Assembly: GCA_944390715.1 (NCBI GenBank)
Contig: CALXQS010000011.1
Location: 1 to 61,974 of the forward strand
Reading direction: 5' to 3'
DNA from: an uncultured Duodenibacillus sp.
Lineage (GTDB): Bacteria > Pseudomonadota > Gammaproteobacteria > Burkholderiales > Burkholderiaceae_F
DNA: 61,974 bases
Part shown: in pieces, positions 28,810 through 39,690 of the stretch
Layout: each line of letters opens with the position of its first letter
How positions within the stretch are numbered: the stretch's first letter is position 1
Position numbers and translations under genes: made by a program
The notes under the pieces: generated by a model
Database searches by the model: none
Told to the model about the DNA's origin: nothing
What the model saw: only the letters and a program-made list of their open reading frames with translations

Positions 28810-29355
28810 TCAGGCCTGAGCAGCCAGACGTCTTCCTCTGGGAGTGCCGTAGGTGAGCGCGGCACGGGGACTTGCCGCAAAGTAGATGCTCCAAAAGATG
28901 GCCCAGCCGAAAAGCTGCAGCAACGAGGCCTGCGTGAGTGCAAGTTTGAAAAACCAACTCTGAAACATCGCTACGCCCGGCCCCATGACCCAGAGCATCA
29001 CGATGGCTGAGCCCAGGGCATTGGGTGTTCTTTTGGCAGCAATTTGGTAGATCACGCAAACGCCGAGAAACAAGGCAAGAACTGTGGGAAGAACAGCCAC
29101 TGCAGCCTGCAGCATCATTTCTTCATTGCGTGCAAGCATGAAAAAGAATTCGCTCGAGATGAAGGTCGTCTCCCAGACAGCTCGTAAAAACCAAGCGATC
29201 TGACCGACGATGAAAACCCACAGCATTCCGCCGAAGCCGCTTTTGTAGCGCGGCGAGTTGAGCGCAGCAGGCTTGGTTTTGGCGTACGAGCCGATGATCC
29301 ATGTCGGGATGGCAACGACGACAATGACAAGTGCTGCAATGAATATGCTTTTCAT
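28810..29355 (-). CDS. four-helix membrane protein, possibly DUF2569-like
   Basis: About 181 residues with four strongly hydrophobic segments (starting MKSIFIAALVIVVVAIPTW, then GGMLWVFIVGQIAWFL, a third near AAVAVLPTVLALFLGVCVI and a fourth near the end). The pattern recalls DUF2569, a family of unknown function, but this is a weak match. No signal-peptide cleavage site or catalytic motif is evident. ATG 29355 avoids a Cys-rich, unlikely N-terminus that a longer frame would give. Neighbours give no functional clue. Confidence 0.65.
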   Translation of the reverse strand: MKSIFIAALVIVVVAIPTWIIGSYAKTKPAALNSPRYKSGFGGMLWVFIVGQIAWFLRAVWETTFISSEFFFMLARNEEMMLQAAVAVLPTVLALFLGVCVIYQIAAKRTPNALGSAIVMLWVMGPGVAMFQSWFFKLALTQASLLQLFGWAIFWSIYFAASPRAALTYGTPRGRRLAAQA

Positions 29356-29507
29356 AAGAAGAAAAATATCTTTTCCCTGCAGAAGATGCGATTGTGCCAC
29401 AGCCGTGTACATGAGCTTGCTGCGGCGGGTGCAAATTTGATTCTGCGGCAAAGCGCCTTGAAGCTGCAGCGGGCAGCAGCAAGGCGAAGCATTCAAAAAA
29501 TCAGATG

Positions 29508-30389
29508 TCAGAACGTGACATGATCGGGGTCGAGCCCCGAAAAGCCGGTTTGAGGCAGATTGTCGAGGCGCTCCATGTCCTCATCGCTCAGAGTGAAGCT
29601 GAAAAGATCCGCATTTTGCCGGCGCCGCTGAGGATTGAGCGATTTTGGCAGTGCGACGGTTCCATGCTGCAGACACCAGCGCAGTGAGATCTGAGCACTC
29701 GATACGCCGTACTTCTGGCCGAGTTCGCACAAAACCGGATGGCGAATGAGAGCTCCGCGTCCCAAAGGAGACCATGCACAGACCTGGATGCCGCGCTGCT
29801 GGCAGAACTGCACGGTCGGCTGCTGCATGTAGCCGGGGTGAAATTCAAGCTGATTGACCATCGGGGCAATATTGGCTCGAGCAAGCAGGGGCACGAGGTG
29901 GTGGATCAAAAAGTTGCTCACGCCGATGGCGCGCACTCGGCCGCTTTTGTAAATTTCTTCCATGGCGCGCCAGGTGCCCGAATTGATGCTCTGCCAGGTC
30001 ATCGGTTCGCCTTTGGCGGCAGGCCAATGAATGAGATAAAGGTCGAGATACTCAAGCCCAAGCGTCTGCAGCGTCAAATCGAAAGCGGCAAGCGTTTCCT
30101 TGTATCCCCGATCAGTATTCCAGAGCTTGCTGGTGACGAAAATTTTTTCGCGCGGCAGACCGCATGTGTGCACAGCTTCGCCTACGCATCGTTCGTTGCC
30201 GTAGATGTGGGCCGTGTCGATATGCCGGTAGCCGATCTCAATTGCATCGTGAATGTGAGCAATTAGTTCGTGATCATCAGGAACCTGCCAGGTTCCCAAG
30301 CCAATGCAAGGAATTCGGACGCCGTTTGAAAGTTTGAAGCCGCTGGCAATAGTGGGCACTGTTTTTCTTTCCCCTGGTGAATTTGTCAT
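29508..30389 (-). CDS. aldo/keto reductase
   Basis: NADPH-dependent carbonyl reductase of the AKR superfamily, 2,5-diketo-D-gluconate reductase type, about 293 residues. The tetrad is visible: D and Y in DTAHIYGNE, K in TSKLWN and H in LIHWP. Cofactor-binding segments GVSNF, NQLEFHP and the C-terminal LPKSLNP follow. ATG 30389 gives the standard start KLSNGVRIPCIGLGTW after ~20 residues; a longer start at 30506 would add a basic, Ala-rich extension and is less likely. The physiological substrate is unknown. Confidence 0.88.
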   Translation of the reverse strand: MTNSPGERKTVPTIASGFKLSNGVRIPCIGLGTWQVPDDHELIAHIHDAIEIGYRHIDTAHIYGNERCVGEAVHTCGLPREKIFVTSKLWNTDRGYKETLAAFDLTLQTLGLEYLDLYLIHWPAAKGEPMTWQSINSGTWRAMEEIYKSGRVRAIGVSNFLIHHLVPLLARANIAPMVNQLEFHPGYMQQPTVQFCQQRGIQVCAWSPLGRGALIRHPVLCELGQKYGVSSAQISLRWCLQHGTVALPKSLNPQRRRQNADLFSFTLSDEDMERLDNLPQTGFSGLDPDHVTF

Positions 30390-30726
30390 TGTTTTCTGCG
30401 ATGTCGGACCGACGGCTGCCGCCGCTGAAGCCTTTTTGGATGGAATAATTTTTTTCAGTGAAAAGGCCGATCGCGGCCTCATTGTATCAAAAGACAAATC
30501 CGTCAAATCTTAGGAATAAGATGCTCCTTTGAGAGTCTTTGTCAGGTTCTTTGAATTGCTCGAAAGACGCGCTTTTCGGAATGCGTTTTTGGGCAAAATC
30601 GTCTTGCCAAAGACTATTGCAGACTGTAGCATTCGGCAGCCGGCCTGCGGCATGACCCTCAAGCAGAAGCAGGCCGCAGCGCAGCAGTTCAACTTAGCAA
30701 AATATTTAGCCGGACATCATCATCCT

Positions 30727-32106
30727 ATGGCAGTCGACAACATCAGCACCTTGGCCGTTTCTCTCATTGCCTGCGCGGCTGCGCTGGCGGCATTTGTCTG
30801 GCAGCTGCTGCGCAGAAAGAATAAAAAGAGCAATCAGCCCCAGGCTTCCGTCATGCGCCGCAATGATGCCGGGCATCCGCTTCCCAACGAACATCCTGCC
30901 GAGGGCGCAGTCAAAAAGCCCAAGGATGTATACGATTTTGATTCGGTGGGCGTCAAGCGCCCGACAATGCTTGCTGTCACAACCAAGCAAGAAGAGCCGT
31001 CGGCAAGTGAACTTTTTATTCAGCGTGCATTCAAGATCGATCGTGGATTTTGGCGCGAGATTGAGGTGTCTCAAAATCAAATGCGCGGCCTCGACTGCCT
31101 TTTTGCTGAAGCCAATAAGCTTGCCTGGGTGCCGGGAAGCGCTTTTGAGCGGCATATTTTTGCTGTGAGCTTTGCTCCTGCCGTTGAGCAGGCTCTCAAG
31201 CAGGGAAGTCATCCGCGCAGCAACGCAACGGCAGCAGATCTCCTGATCTGCGCAATTGATGAAACTGGAATGCAGCTTGGCCACGCAATGCGCATCGCCG
31301 GGCATGCATCAGCCGAGCCGGCGCGGGTGCAGGCTCTGTGGCGTGCGCTCAATCCCGCAGACAAGCCCCATGAGCTCGATGCCGAGCTTGCGGCCGAGAT
31401 GGATGTTCTTCAGGATCGCATCGAGCATTTGTCGCAGCATGTTGCTGCGCTGACTGCGGCAGCGTGGCAGCAACGCTGTTTCCGAGTACAGGAACTGGCC
31501 CAAGAGCTTCGCGGGCAAAGAATCCAAGGGGAGTGCGGGTCTGCGGAATTTCATGTTCGGCTCGACGAGCTCGTTGAAGAGGTCAAGGCTGAGGCAGAGC
31601 GCATTGACGCGGCGGTTGCCGAGCGTTCCCGTACAGTCAGGACGATGGAAGATGCCGACGATGCGCTGCTGCACGCCATCGCCTACATGTACGTGCGCGA
31701 AATGACGATCCTCGTGCTGCGCGCTGCTGCGCTGCTGCACGTCATTGCCGGCGACACGTTCGCTCACGAAGTGAGCTGCGCCAATCACATCATGACCGAT
31801 CTTGAGGCATTTACTGATGTCAAGCCGCTTCTGGCGGCGGCCTCGCGGCTGGCCCATGCGCCCTTGGAAAGTGAAGCGCACAGGGCCATGACCGACGGTG
31901 CCGTGGAACGAGCCGGCGCCATTGCCAGACATGCCCAAGAGCTTGAAAAAGTCCACGATGAGCTGTTTGCCGATCTGCGAGGCCGAGCCGCAGAACTGCA
32001 GGCTAGAGTCGACAAGTGTCTGTTGTGGCAGACGCATCCGCGTCGTTATGCCGTGAGACTCAACGACGAGGGCAGCATAGAGAAGATGTTTGTGCTTGAT
32101 GCTTAG
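30727..32106 (+). CDS. membrane-anchored hypothetical protein, 459 residues
   Basis: Not recognised. It has a single N-terminal membrane helix (TLAVSLIACAAALAAFVWQL) followed by RRKNKK, giving an inner-membrane anchor with the bulk in the cytoplasm, a polar linker and then a long helical, probably coiled-coil region (DVLQDRIEHLSQHVAALTAA and beyond) rich in Ala, Glu and Arg. A second mildly hydrophobic helix lies near ILVLRAAALLHVIAG. ATG 30727 places the anchor at the N-terminus. The ribosome binding site is poor. A terminator follows, so it is a single-gene unit. Confidence 0.7.
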   Translation: MAVDNISTLAVSLIACAAALAAFVWQLLRRKNKKSNQPQASVMRRNDAGHPLPNEHPAEGAVKKPKDVYDFDSVGVKRPTMLAVTTKQEEPSASELFIQRAFKIDRGFWREIEVSQNQMRGLDCLFAEANKLAWVPGSAFERHIFAVSFAPAVEQALKQGSHPRSNATAADLLICAIDETGMQLGHAMRIAGHASAEPARVQALWRALNPADKPHELDAELAAEMDVLQDRIEHLSQHVAALTAAAWQQRCFRVQELAQELRGQRIQGECGSAEFHVRLDELVEEVKAEAERIDAAVAERSRTVRTMEDADDALLHAIAYMYVREMTILVLRAAALLHVIAGDTFAHEVSCANHIMTDLEAFTDVKPLLAAASRLAHAPLESEAHRAMTDGAVERAGAIARHAQELEKVHDELFADLRGRAAELQARVDKCLLWQTHPRRYAVRLNDEGSIEKMFVLDA

Positions 32107-32147
32107 TTGTCGGCGTCAACTCAACCATTAGAAAATCGAACCGTGAT

Positions 32148-32186
32148 TCGGCAGCAGAGCCGCCGCAGGCCGCTGCCGATATTTTT
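32148..32186 (+). terminator. intrinsic terminator after the membrane-anchored unknown
   Basis: TCGGCAGC (32148-32155) pairs perfectly with GCTGCCGA (32172-32179) and is followed by TATTTTTCT on the plus strand. A second GC hairpin, GGCCCGG/CCGGGCC (32213-32232), lies before the convergent nnr gene end. Confidence 0.65.
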
Positions 32187-32256
32187 CTCCAGCAGTTCTG
32201 GTTGATTTTGACGGCCCGGACAAAGCCGGGCCGATCACAAGGCGGACAACTCTCCG

Positions 32257-33720
32257 TTAACGCGTGAAGTTCGCGCGCATTTCATCAAGAATGCCGGCAG
32301 CGGTCGGTGCAATATCACCGGCGGTAAAGCCGGCAAAGGAGCCTTCTGCAGCTGCTCCGTGCAGATACACAGCTCCAAGCGTTGCGCTCACCAAGTCAAA
32401 CTGCTGGGCAAAGAAGGCACCGAGCATGCCGGCGAGCACGTCGCCAGAGCCTGCCGTGGCAAGCATCGCATTTCCCGTCGGATTGATCCAGGTGCGGGAA
32501 CTTCTCAAGGCAATGACGCTGCCGATGCCCTTTAATACGGAGATGGCCCCGGTCTGCAGAGAAAGTTCTCGGGCTGCGCCTACGCGGTCGGCAGTCACTT
32601 TTTCCGTCGTGGTGCGCAAAATGGCGGCAGCCTCGGCCGGGTGCGGCGTGATGACGGTGTGCGCCTTGCGGGCAAGCACGGCATCCTGAAGCGTCAAATC
32701 GTCTGCGAGCATGCGCAGCGCATCGGCATCAAGAATCAGAGGAACGTTGAGGGCGATGGCCTCCCTCAGACGCGCTTTGGCTTTTGGACTAAAACCCATG
32801 CCGCAGCCTGCCACGATGCAGCTTGCTTGGGAGAGATCAATGGAGGAGGCGGCAAACATCACTTCCGGGTAGAGCATGTCGACAACCGGAGCCTTGTCGC
32901 TCATAAGCTCAACCGTCACGCGGCCGGCACCCATGATGAGCGCTGCGCGGGCTGCGAGTATGGCCGCTCCGATCGTGCCCGTTTCGCCGCCCAAAACAGC
33001 AACATGCCCATAGGTGCCTTTGTGGCTGTTTTTCAGGCGCGGTTCGCACAGATGACGAAAGTCGCTCTGATCGACGACGCCCAGCGTGGAAAGCGGCACT
33101 GATACGTCGAGTTCGTTGACTTCGACAATGCCGGAGGCGTCTGCGCCTTCGCGCATGTAGCAGCCGGCCTTGGGAGCGAGCATCGCCATGGTGATGTCCG
33201 CAGAGCAGCCTCGAATGCCGCCGGTCCAGGCTCCCGTCATGGCGTCAAGTCCGGAGGGAATGTCAATGGCAATCCGCAGCGCGCGGCGTTCGTTGAACCA
33301 CATGGCGGCATCAAGGTATTCGCCGCAAAGAGCCTTTTTGAGCCCTGTTCCGAAAAGAGCATCGACGACCACGTCGGCCTTGTCGGCATTGTAGGGATCA
33401 GAAATGACCGTTCCGCCGGCGGCAGTCCAGGCCTCAAACATCATCAGCGCATCTTGTGTTTTGGGCTTGGAGCAGCCGATCAATGCGCAGGTCACGCGCT
33501 TGCCCTGATTCTTCAGAAACAAAGCGGCAGCAAAGCCGTCTCCGCCGTTGTTGCCTGGACCGCAGATGATGACGACGTGCTGTGCATCAGGCGCGACTTC
33601 AATAATTTTTTGGGCCACTGCACGACCGGCGCGGCGCATCAATTCGCCTGCAGGAAGAAGATTGTTGTAGCGGCGTTCAAGTGCCGAGAGTTCATCAAGA
33701 TTGAGAATTTGCTGAGCCAT
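32257..33720 (-). CDS. nnrDE: bifunctional NAD(P)H-hydrate epimerase / ADP-dependent dehydratase
   Basis: Repairs hydrated NAD(P)H. The N-terminal YjeF-N epimerase domain (about 1-205) shows CGPGNNGGDGFAAALFL; the C-terminal ribokinase-like dehydratase (about 220-487) shows GGETGTIGAAILAARAAL, LDADALRML and the active-site loop GSGDVLAGMLGAFFAQ. The length of 487 is normal for the fused form. It is divergent from purL. Other names for the two activities are nnrE and nnrD. Confidence 0.94.
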   Translation of the reverse strand: MAQQILNLDELSALERRYNNLLPAGELMRRAGRAVAQKIIEVAPDAQHVVIICGPGNNGGDGFAAALFLKNQGKRVTCALIGCSKPKTQDALMMFEAWTAAGGTVISDPYNADKADVVVDALFGTGLKKALCGEYLDAAMWFNERRALRIAIDIPSGLDAMTGAWTGGIRGCSADITMAMLAPKAGCYMREGADASGIVEVNELDVSVPLSTLGVVDQSDFRHLCEPRLKNSHKGTYGHVAVLGGETGTIGAAILAARAALIMGAGRVTVELMSDKAPVVDMLYPEVMFAASSIDLSQASCIVAGCGMGFSPKAKARLREAIALNVPLILDADALRMLADDLTLQDAVLARKAHTVITPHPAEAAAILRTTTEKVTADRVGAARELSLQTGAISVLKGIGSVIALRSSRTWINPTGNAMLATAGSGDVLAGMLGAFFAQQFDLVSATLGAVYLHGAAAEGSFAGFTAGDIAPTAAGILDEMRANFTR

Positions 33721-34039
33721 AGGTGTGTAGCGGAGAAGTAAGCGGAGAATTCAGTGCCGTGCACAAAAAGCAGCAGGAGTTGGAAATTTTTTTTCCGCAG
33801 CCTGCTTTTGCCTCATGCGCTGAGAATATGACTAAAAAATGCGCATAGGATTGTAGACCACTTGCAAGGGAGCCGCCCGAGACGGAGCCGACATTCAGAG
33901 TGCAGGCATCAGCAGCTGGAAATTCTGGGAAAAGCTGTTCCCAAAACAGGCGGGCATCTCTCCTATAATCAATAGGTTGAACCGCAAGAGTCTTTTTTGC
34001 GGATTTCGCTCATCTATTTACGGTAAATCAGCTTTTTCT
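33721..34039. other. divergent intergenic region between nnrDE and purL
   Basis: 319 bases. A perfect -10 hexamer TATAAT lies at 33964-33969, about 70 bases before purL, with no good -35. A hairpin GGGAA...TTCCC is just upstream, and CCGCAA...TTGCGG lies in the presumed purL leader. I see no gene here. Confidence 0.5.
33964..33969 (+). promoter_or_regulatory. -10 box of the purL promoter
   Basis: An exact TATAAT 71 bases upstream of the purL ATG. No matching -35 hexamer is found at 16-18 bases, so an activator or an extended element would be needed. Confidence 0.5.
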
Positions 34040-37000
34040 ATGTCCAACGCATCAGTCGTCATCAGGATTCCCGGTTCGCGGGCTCTTTCGACATTTCGTG
34101 CCGAGCGTCTGCTGGCTCAGCTCAAAACCCGTTCGAGCAGCGTTGCTGCCGTCAGCGGCCGCTACATTCACTTTGTTCACGCTGAGCGTGCGCTTGAAGA
34201 CGCTGAGATGAAGCGTCTTGAAACGCTTCTTGACTATGGCGATCCCGCCCAGGACGTCAAGGCCGACGTCAGTCTTTTGGTTGTGCCGCGTTTGGGAACC
34301 ATCAGTCCATGGGCGTCAAAGGCAACCGACATTGTGCACAACACGGGCATAGACGCAGTGAGCCGCGTCGAGCGCGGCGTGCTGTTTGCACTGGAACTCG
34401 TGCCGGGAGCAGAACTTGCTCAAAAGGAGCTTGAGGATTTGTCCTTGCTGATGCACGACCGCATGACGGAGACCGTGCTGGCGGCAGACGCAGACCCGGC
34501 CGTTCTTTTTGCCGATGTCAAGGGAAAGCCCATGGCCGTCGTCGACGTCATCGGCGGAGGTCGACAAGCTCTTGAAGAGGCAAATGTTGAACTGGGCCTT
34601 GCGCTTGCTCCCGATGAAATCGACTATTTGATGGATGCTTTTGCCAAAGCGCGCCGCAATCCCACGGATGTCGAACTCATGATGTTTGCTCAGGCAAACT
34701 CCGAGCACTGCCGACACAAGATTTTCAATGCCAAGTTCACGATCGACGGCGTCGATCAGGACAAGACGCTCTTTGGCATGATTCGCGAGACGCACAAGAG
34801 GTCGCCGCGCGGCACGATCGTTGCGTATTCCGACAACGCGGCCGTTTTTGAAGGGCCTACCGTCACGCGTCTTTATCCTCGTCCGAGCAAGGACGATCTC
34901 TTCGGTGCGAAGTTTGAAGAGCGGCTTGAACCAGTGCATACGGTCTTTAAGGTCGAAACGCACAACCATCCGACGGCCATCAGTCCGTTCCCGGGGGCAT
35001 CGACCGGTTCCGGCGGCGAAATCCGCGATGAGGGCGCAACCGGTCGCGGCGCTCGTCCAAAAGCCGGTCTGTGCGGCTTCTCGGTTTCTGCGCTCAACAT
35101 CCCGGGAAGCGAACAGAGCTGGGAAAACGACAAGGATACGACGGGAGCAGACGAGGCCGGAGCAGACAAGCATTACGGCGCGCCGCAGAGAATTGCTTCT
35201 GCTTTGTCGATCATGACCGAGGGGCCGCTTGGCGCCGCCGCCTTCAACAATGAATTCGGCCGCCCCAACATTCTCGGTTATTTCCGCGTTTTTGAGTCGC
35301 GCGTGGGCGATGTGCGCTACGGCTACCATAAGCCGATCATGCTGGCGGGCGGCATTGGCAACATCCGCGAAGATCAAACGGCCAAGCATACGCTTGAGCC
35401 CGGAACGCTGCTGATCGTGCTCGGCGGTCCCGGCATGCGCATTGGCCTTGGCGGCGGAGCTGCCAGCTCGATGTCCTCGGGCTCAAATGCCGCAAGTCTT
35501 GATTTTGACAGCGTGCAGCGCGGAAATCCGGAAATGGAGCGCCGCGCTCAGGAAGTGATCGATCGCTGTTGGGCTAGCGGCGCGGACAATCCGATCCTTG
35601 CCATTCATGACATCGGTGCGGGCGGTCTGTCCAACGCCATGCCCGAGCTGGCTGATTTGTCCGGACACGGCGCGCGCCTGTCCCTGCAGCAAGTGCCCGT
35701 TGAGGAAAAGGGCATGAGTCCGCTCGAGGTCTGGTGCAATGAAAGTCAGGAGCGCTACGCCATCGCGATTGCTCCCGAGTCTCTTGAAAAGTTTGATGCT
35801 TTCTGTCATCGTGAGCGCTGCCCGTATGCCGTGCTGGGCACCATCAGCGAGGACGGCATGCTTGTCGTCGAAGGCCGCCAAGGGGAAGAGCGTGCCGTGG
35901 AAATGCCCATGGAGGTGCTCCTTGGCAAGCCTCCGCGCATGCATCGCGACGTCAAGAGCGTCAAGCGGCCTTTGAGCGACTTCAACCCTGGCTCCATGAC
36001 GCTGCAGCAGGCGCTCTACAGCGTGCTGCGTCACCCGACCGTGGGCAACAAGAGCTTTTTGATTACGATCGGCGACAGAACCGTCGGCGGCTTGGTGAGC
36101 CGAGATCAGATGGTGGGACCTTGGCAGGTGCCTGTTGCCGACTGCGCGGTGACCAACGTCAACTTCACCGGTTTTGCGGGCGAAGCCATGGCCGTGGGCG
36201 AACGCACGCCTGTGGCCGTGATCGATTCGGCTGCCGCCAGCCGCATGGCAATCGGCGAGGCGATCATGAATATCGCCGCTGCCGACATTGAGCTGCCGCT
36301 TGTGAAGCTTTCGGCCAACTGGATGGCCGCTTGCGGCGCCGAAGGTGAAGATGCCAAGCTTTTTGCGGCAGTGAAGTCGGCCAGCCTTTTCTGCCAAAGT
36401 CTGGGCATTTCCATTCCCGTGGGCAAGGACTCTTGCTCAATGCGTACGGCTTGGAAAGACGGCGATCAGCAAAAGTGCGTCACGAGTCCCGTTTCGCTCA
36501 TTGCCTCTGCGGCTGCCCCGGTGACCGACGTGCGGCTGACGCTCACGCCGCAGCTTCGCATGGACAAGCCTTCGGTGCTGCTTGCCTTTGATCTCGGGGC
36601 CGGCGCCAACCGCATGGGCGCTTCCATTTTGGCGCAGACGGCTCAAAGCTTCGGCTGTGAAGCTCCGGATGTTGCTGATCCTGACGTCCTTTCCAAGTTT
36701 GTTGCGCTTCTGAGAAAGCTCGCCCTTGCAGGATGCGTTTATGCCTATCACGACAGAAGCGACGGCGGTCTTGCGGCAACGTTGGCCGAAATGATGTTTG
36801 CCTCTCACTGCGGCATGAACATCAAGCTTGATCAGTTGCTTTCTGCAAGCAATAAAAATCCTTCGGCTCTGGAGACTCTTTTCAACGAAGAGCTCGGAGC
36901 TGTGCTGCAGGTGCCCGCAGACCGCATCAAGGATGTGCGTGCGGCGGCTTCGGCAGCAGGCTTGGCCTCTTATTTCGCCATCATCGGCGAACCCAACTCG

Positions 37001-37999
37001 AGCGACGTGCTGAGGGTGAGCGCCTACGGCGAAGAGCTTCTTGCTGAAAAGCGCACCGACATGATGGCTGCTTGGTGTGAGGTGAGCCACGCCATTGCGC
37101 GCGGCCGCGACAACCCGGCATGTGCCGACAGCGAATTTGCCGTACAGACAAGCGCTGCCGCCAGAGGTCTGTATGTTGAGACGACCTTCAATCCGGAAGA
37201 TCGCGTGAGCGGCCCTTATATTCACAACGGAATGACGCGTCCGAAGCTGGCCGTGCTGCGCGAGCAGGGCGTTAATTCTCACGTCGAGCTTGCGGCAGCC
37301 TTCACGCGCGCCGGGTTTGACGTCTACGATGTGCACATGACTGATCTGCTCTCGGGCCGCACGACGCTCGAAGAGTTCTGCGGATTGGGCGTTGCCGGCG
37401 GCTTTTCCTACGGCGACGTGCTCGGCGCCGGCGGCGGCTGGGCCAAGACCATTTTGCACAACGCAAAGCTCACCGACATGTTTGCTGAGTTCTTCGCTCG
37501 GCGCGATACGTTTGCCTTGGGCATCTGCAACGGCTGCCAGATGATGAGCCATCTGCACTCGATCATTCCGGGCGCCGAGCACTGGCCCAATTTTGTGCGC
37601 AATCGTTCCGAGCAGTTTGAGGCGCGTCTGGTTCAGGTCAAGATCGAGGAAAGCCCCTCAATACTGTTTGCCGGCATGGCAGGCAGTTCGATGCCGATTG
37701 TCAACAGCCATGGCGAAGGACGCGTGCAGTGGCGTACGCCGGCCGATGTCGAGCAGTGCCTGGTGGCCGCACGATTTGTTGACGGCAGCGGCAATCCGAC
37801 CGAGGTTTATCCTCTCAATCCCAACGGATCGGCGCAGGGCGTGACGAGCGTTACGACGCCTGACGGACGCTTTACGATCATCATGCCGCATCCTGAACGC
37901 ACGCATCGTACGGTGCAGATGTCCTGGCATCCGCGCAATGCCGCAGAGCTGTCGCCCTGGATGCGCATGTTCGACAATGCCCGTGCCTGGGTAGGCTAG
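34040..37999 (+). CDS. purL: phosphoribosylformylglycinamidine synthase
   Basis: Fourth step of purine synthesis, in the single-chain 1319-residue proteobacterial form. It has an N-terminal PurS-like part, two AIRS-type ATP-grasp-like halves ([52 protein letters not shown]) and a C-terminal class I glutaminase with the nucleophile in [12 protein letters not shown] and the PHPERTHR dyad. ATG 34040 gives the native start; a longer frame exists but is not conserved-looking. The Shine-Dalgarno sequence is weak. A strong terminator follows, so it is monocistronic. Confidence 0.97.
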   Translation: MSNASVVIRIPGSRALSTFRAERLLAQLKTRSSSVAAVSGRYIHFVHAERALEDAEMKRLETLLDYGDPAQDVKADVSLLVVPRLGTISPWASKATDIVHNTGIDAVSRVERGVLFALELVPGAELAQKELEDLSLLMHDRMTETVLAADADPAVLFADVKGKPMAVVDVIGGGRQALEEANVELGLALAPDEIDYLMDAFAKARRNPTDVELMMFAQANSEHCRHKIFNAKFTIDGVDQDKTLFGMIRETHKRSPRGTIVAYSDNAAVFEGPTVTRLYPRPSKDDLFGAKFEERLEPVHTVFKVETHNHPTAISPFPGASTGSGGEIRDEGATGRGARPKAGLCGFSVSALNIPGSEQSWENDKDTTGADEAGADKHYGAPQRIASALSIMTEGPLGAAAFNNEFGRPNILGYFRVFESRVGDVRYGYHKPIMLAGGIGNIREDQTAKHTLEPGTLLIVLGGPGMRIGLGGGAASSMSSGSNAASLDFDSVQRGNPEMERRAQEVIDRCWASGADNPILAIHDIGAGGLSNAMPELADLSGHGARLSLQQVPVEEKGMSPLEVWCNESQERYAIAIAPESLEKFDAFCHRERCPYAVLGTISEDGMLVVEGRQGEERAVEMPMEVLLGKPPRMHRDVKSVKRPLSDFNPGSMTLQQALYSVLRHPTVGNKSFLITIGDRTVGGLVSRDQMVGPWQVPVADCAVTNVNFTGFAGEAMAVGERTPVAVIDSAAASRMAIGEAIMNIAAADIELPLVKLSANWMAACGAEGEDAKLFAAVKSASLFCQSLGISIPVGKDSCSMRTAWKDGDQQKCVTSPVSLIASAAAPVTDVRLTLTPQLRMDKPSVLLAFDLGAGANRMGASILAQTAQSFGCEAPDVADPDVLSKFVALLRKLALAGCVYAYHDRSDGGLAATLAEMMFASHCGMNIKLDQLLSASNKNPSALETLFNEELGAVLQVPADRIKDVRAAASAAGLASYFAIIGEPNSSDVLRVSAYGEELLAEKRTDMMAAWCEVSHAIARGRDNPACADSEFAVQTSAAARGLYVETTFNPEDRVSGPYIHNGMTRPKLAVLREQGVNSHVELAAAFTRAGFDVYDVHMTDLLSGRTTLEEFCGLGVAGGFSYGDVLGAGGGWAKTILHNAKLTDMFAEFFARRDTFALGICNGCQMMSHLHSIIPGAEHWPNFVRNRSEQFEARLVQVKIEESPSILFAGMAGSSMPIVNSHGEGRVQWRTPADVEQCLVAARFVDGSGNPTEVYPLNPNGSAQGVTSVTTPDGRFTIIMPHPERTHRTVQMSWHPRNAAELSPWMRMFDNARAWVG

Positions 38000-38043
38000 G
38001 AGCATCTGCAGGGAAAAGCCCTTTGAGAGCTTGTCGCAAGGAA

Positions 38044-38078
38044 GGCCGGCATCTCTACAATGTGATGCCGGTCTTTTT
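38044..38078 (+). terminator. intrinsic terminator after purL
   Basis: GGCCGGCATC (38044-38053) pairs with GATGCCGGTC (38064-38073) including one G-U, followed by TTTTT. It is a compact canonical terminator. Confidence 0.85.
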
Positions 38079-38110
38079 CAATATTGAAGCAGGCAAGGAG
38101 CTGCCAAAGA

Positions 38111-38731
38111 ATGGAACCTGGAGTTTGGAGTGCTTTTTTTGCTTCAAGCCTTGTTTTGGCCTTGGCCCCAGGACCGGACAACCTTTTTGTCTTGGTGCAG
38201 TCGGCTTCTCTCGGCGCACGAGCGGGGCTGTGGGTGGTGGCAGGGCTTTTGACCGGTATTTTGATGCAGACGCTCGCGGCTGCACTAGGCGTTGCCGCAG
38301 TTGTTGCTGCAAGCCCGACGCTATTCTGGGGAATTCGAATTTTGGGCGCCGCCTATCTTCTTTATCTGGCGTTCGGCGCCTGGAGGGCAGGCCAAGCGGC
38401 AAGGGCGAGCATTTACGAAAGTTTTTCCGCCGTCGCCTTGTGGAGGCGCGGCTTTGTGATGAACATCACCAATCCCAAGGTGCAGATCTTTTTCCTTGCC
38501 TTCTTTCCGCAGTTCGTCACGGCAGGAGCCGACAGCTGGCAGACCGCGCAGGAAATGGTCGTCATGGGCATTTCGTTCGGCGCTGCTACAGCCATTGTTT
38601 TCGGTCTTGTCGCTGTTTTTGCGGGAAAGCTTGCCGATAAGCTCAGAACGCCTCGCGTGCAGTTTTTTCTCAATCGCGCCAGCGCGGTGATTTTCGTACT
38701 TCTGGCGGCGGCTGCGCTTTTTGACTACTGA
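38111..38731 (+). CDS. LysE/RhtB family amino-acid exporter
   Basis: Inner-membrane exporter, about 206 residues and five or six hydrophobic segments. The family signature ALAPGPDNLFVLVQSASLG lies at the N-terminus, and NITNPKVQIFFLAFFPQF near residue 120 carries the conserved NPK. The substrate may be threonine, homoserine lactone or another amino acid and cannot be read off. ATG 38111 has GGAG ten bases upstream. It stands alone between purL and trpF. Confidence 0.9.
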   Translation: MEPGVWSAFFASSLVLALAPGPDNLFVLVQSASLGARAGLWVVAGLLTGILMQTLAAALGVAAVVAASPTLFWGIRILGAAYLLYLAFGAWRAGQAARASIYESFSAVALWRRGFVMNITNPKVQIFFLAFFPQFVTAGADSWQTAQEMVVMGISFGAATAIVFGLVAVFAGKLADKLRTPRVQFFLNRASAVIFVLLAAAALFDY

Positions 38732-39000
38732 GGCCAACGGCTTGCGGAATTCGATGAAGGTCAATCCTCTGCAGGCAATTTTTGCGTGCTGACAAGAAAA
38801 CTGAAGCAGGCGGGCGGTCCTGAGTAAATTGCCCTAGGGAAAACCCCTCCGTTGTTTTTTTTGAGAGGCTCCTTAGCATTGCGCCTGACGTTGAAACAAT
38901 TATTTTTTCATGCTTAGGGGCTTAAGGCGTCGTTCCCGAGGCAGCGCTGTTGTTCCTGACGCTTAAGCGCAGCCCAAGCACAAACACAAGAACAAGAACT

Positions 39001-39690
39001 ATGCTTTTTTCAGATAAGGCGGCCGACGATACCGACCGCATCCGCGTCAAAATCTGCGGGCTTACGCGTGAAGATGATGTTGTGACGGCTATTGAAGCCG
39101 GAGCAGATGCTGTGGGCTTTGTCTGTTATCCAGGCAGTTCCCGCTACGTAACGCCCTCGCGCCTGATGGCGCTTACTTCGCTCGTTCCAGAGTCGGTTTC
39201 CACCGTGCTCGTGTTCGTCAATCCAACGAGCGAAGAGGTGCGCGAGCATCTGGAACTTTTTCCTCAGGTCATTTTGCAGTTTCACGGCAATGAATCCCGC
39301 CCGTTCTGCGATCAGTTCCATGTGCCTTATATGAAGGCCGTAGCGGTGAGAAATCCTCGCGATCTGATCGCAGCGCAGGATGAGTATCCGATGGCTAGTG
39401 CTATTTTGGCTGACGCTGCAGGACACGAACACGGCGGCATGGGAGAGTGCTTTGACTGGAAGGCGGTGGCAGCCGTTCGCAGCGAACTTCACAAGCCTTT
39501 GGTGATTGCCGGTGGGCTTAGAGAGCAGAATGTGCGCGAAGCGATTACGCTGCTGCATCCGTGGGCAGTGGACGTGGCAAGCGGCGTGGAAACGGCTCGC
39601 GGCATCAAGGATCACGACAAGATTCTCAACTTCATGCAGGCCGTGCGCCGCGGCGGAGACGTTACTCCGACGCAGATCGCGCTTGATTGA
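39001..39690 (+). CDS. trpF: phosphoribosylanthranilate isomerase
   Basis: Amadori isomerisation in tryptophan synthesis, a cytoplasmic TIM barrel of 229 residues. KICGLTREDDV carries the catalytic cysteine, FVCYPGSSRYV and LQFHGNES the phosphate/substrate blocks, and ILADAA with the later VIAGGL and DVASGVET the catalytic aspartate and phosphate-binding end. It is separated from other trp genes. ATG 39001 is chosen; an upstream frame adds 17 unlikely residues. Its last 29 bases overlap the convergent PIN gene. Confidence 0.93.
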   Translation: MLFSDKAADDTDRIRVKICGLTREDDVVTAIEAGADAVGFVCYPGSSRYVTPSRLMALTSLVPESVSTVLVFVNPTSEEVREHLELFPQVILQFHGNESRPFCDQFHVPYMKAVAVRNPRDLIAAQDEYPMASAILADAAGHEHGGMGECFDWKAVAAVRSELHKPLVIAGGLREQNVREAITLLHPWAVDVASGVETARGIKDHDKILNFMQAVRRGGDVTPTQIALD

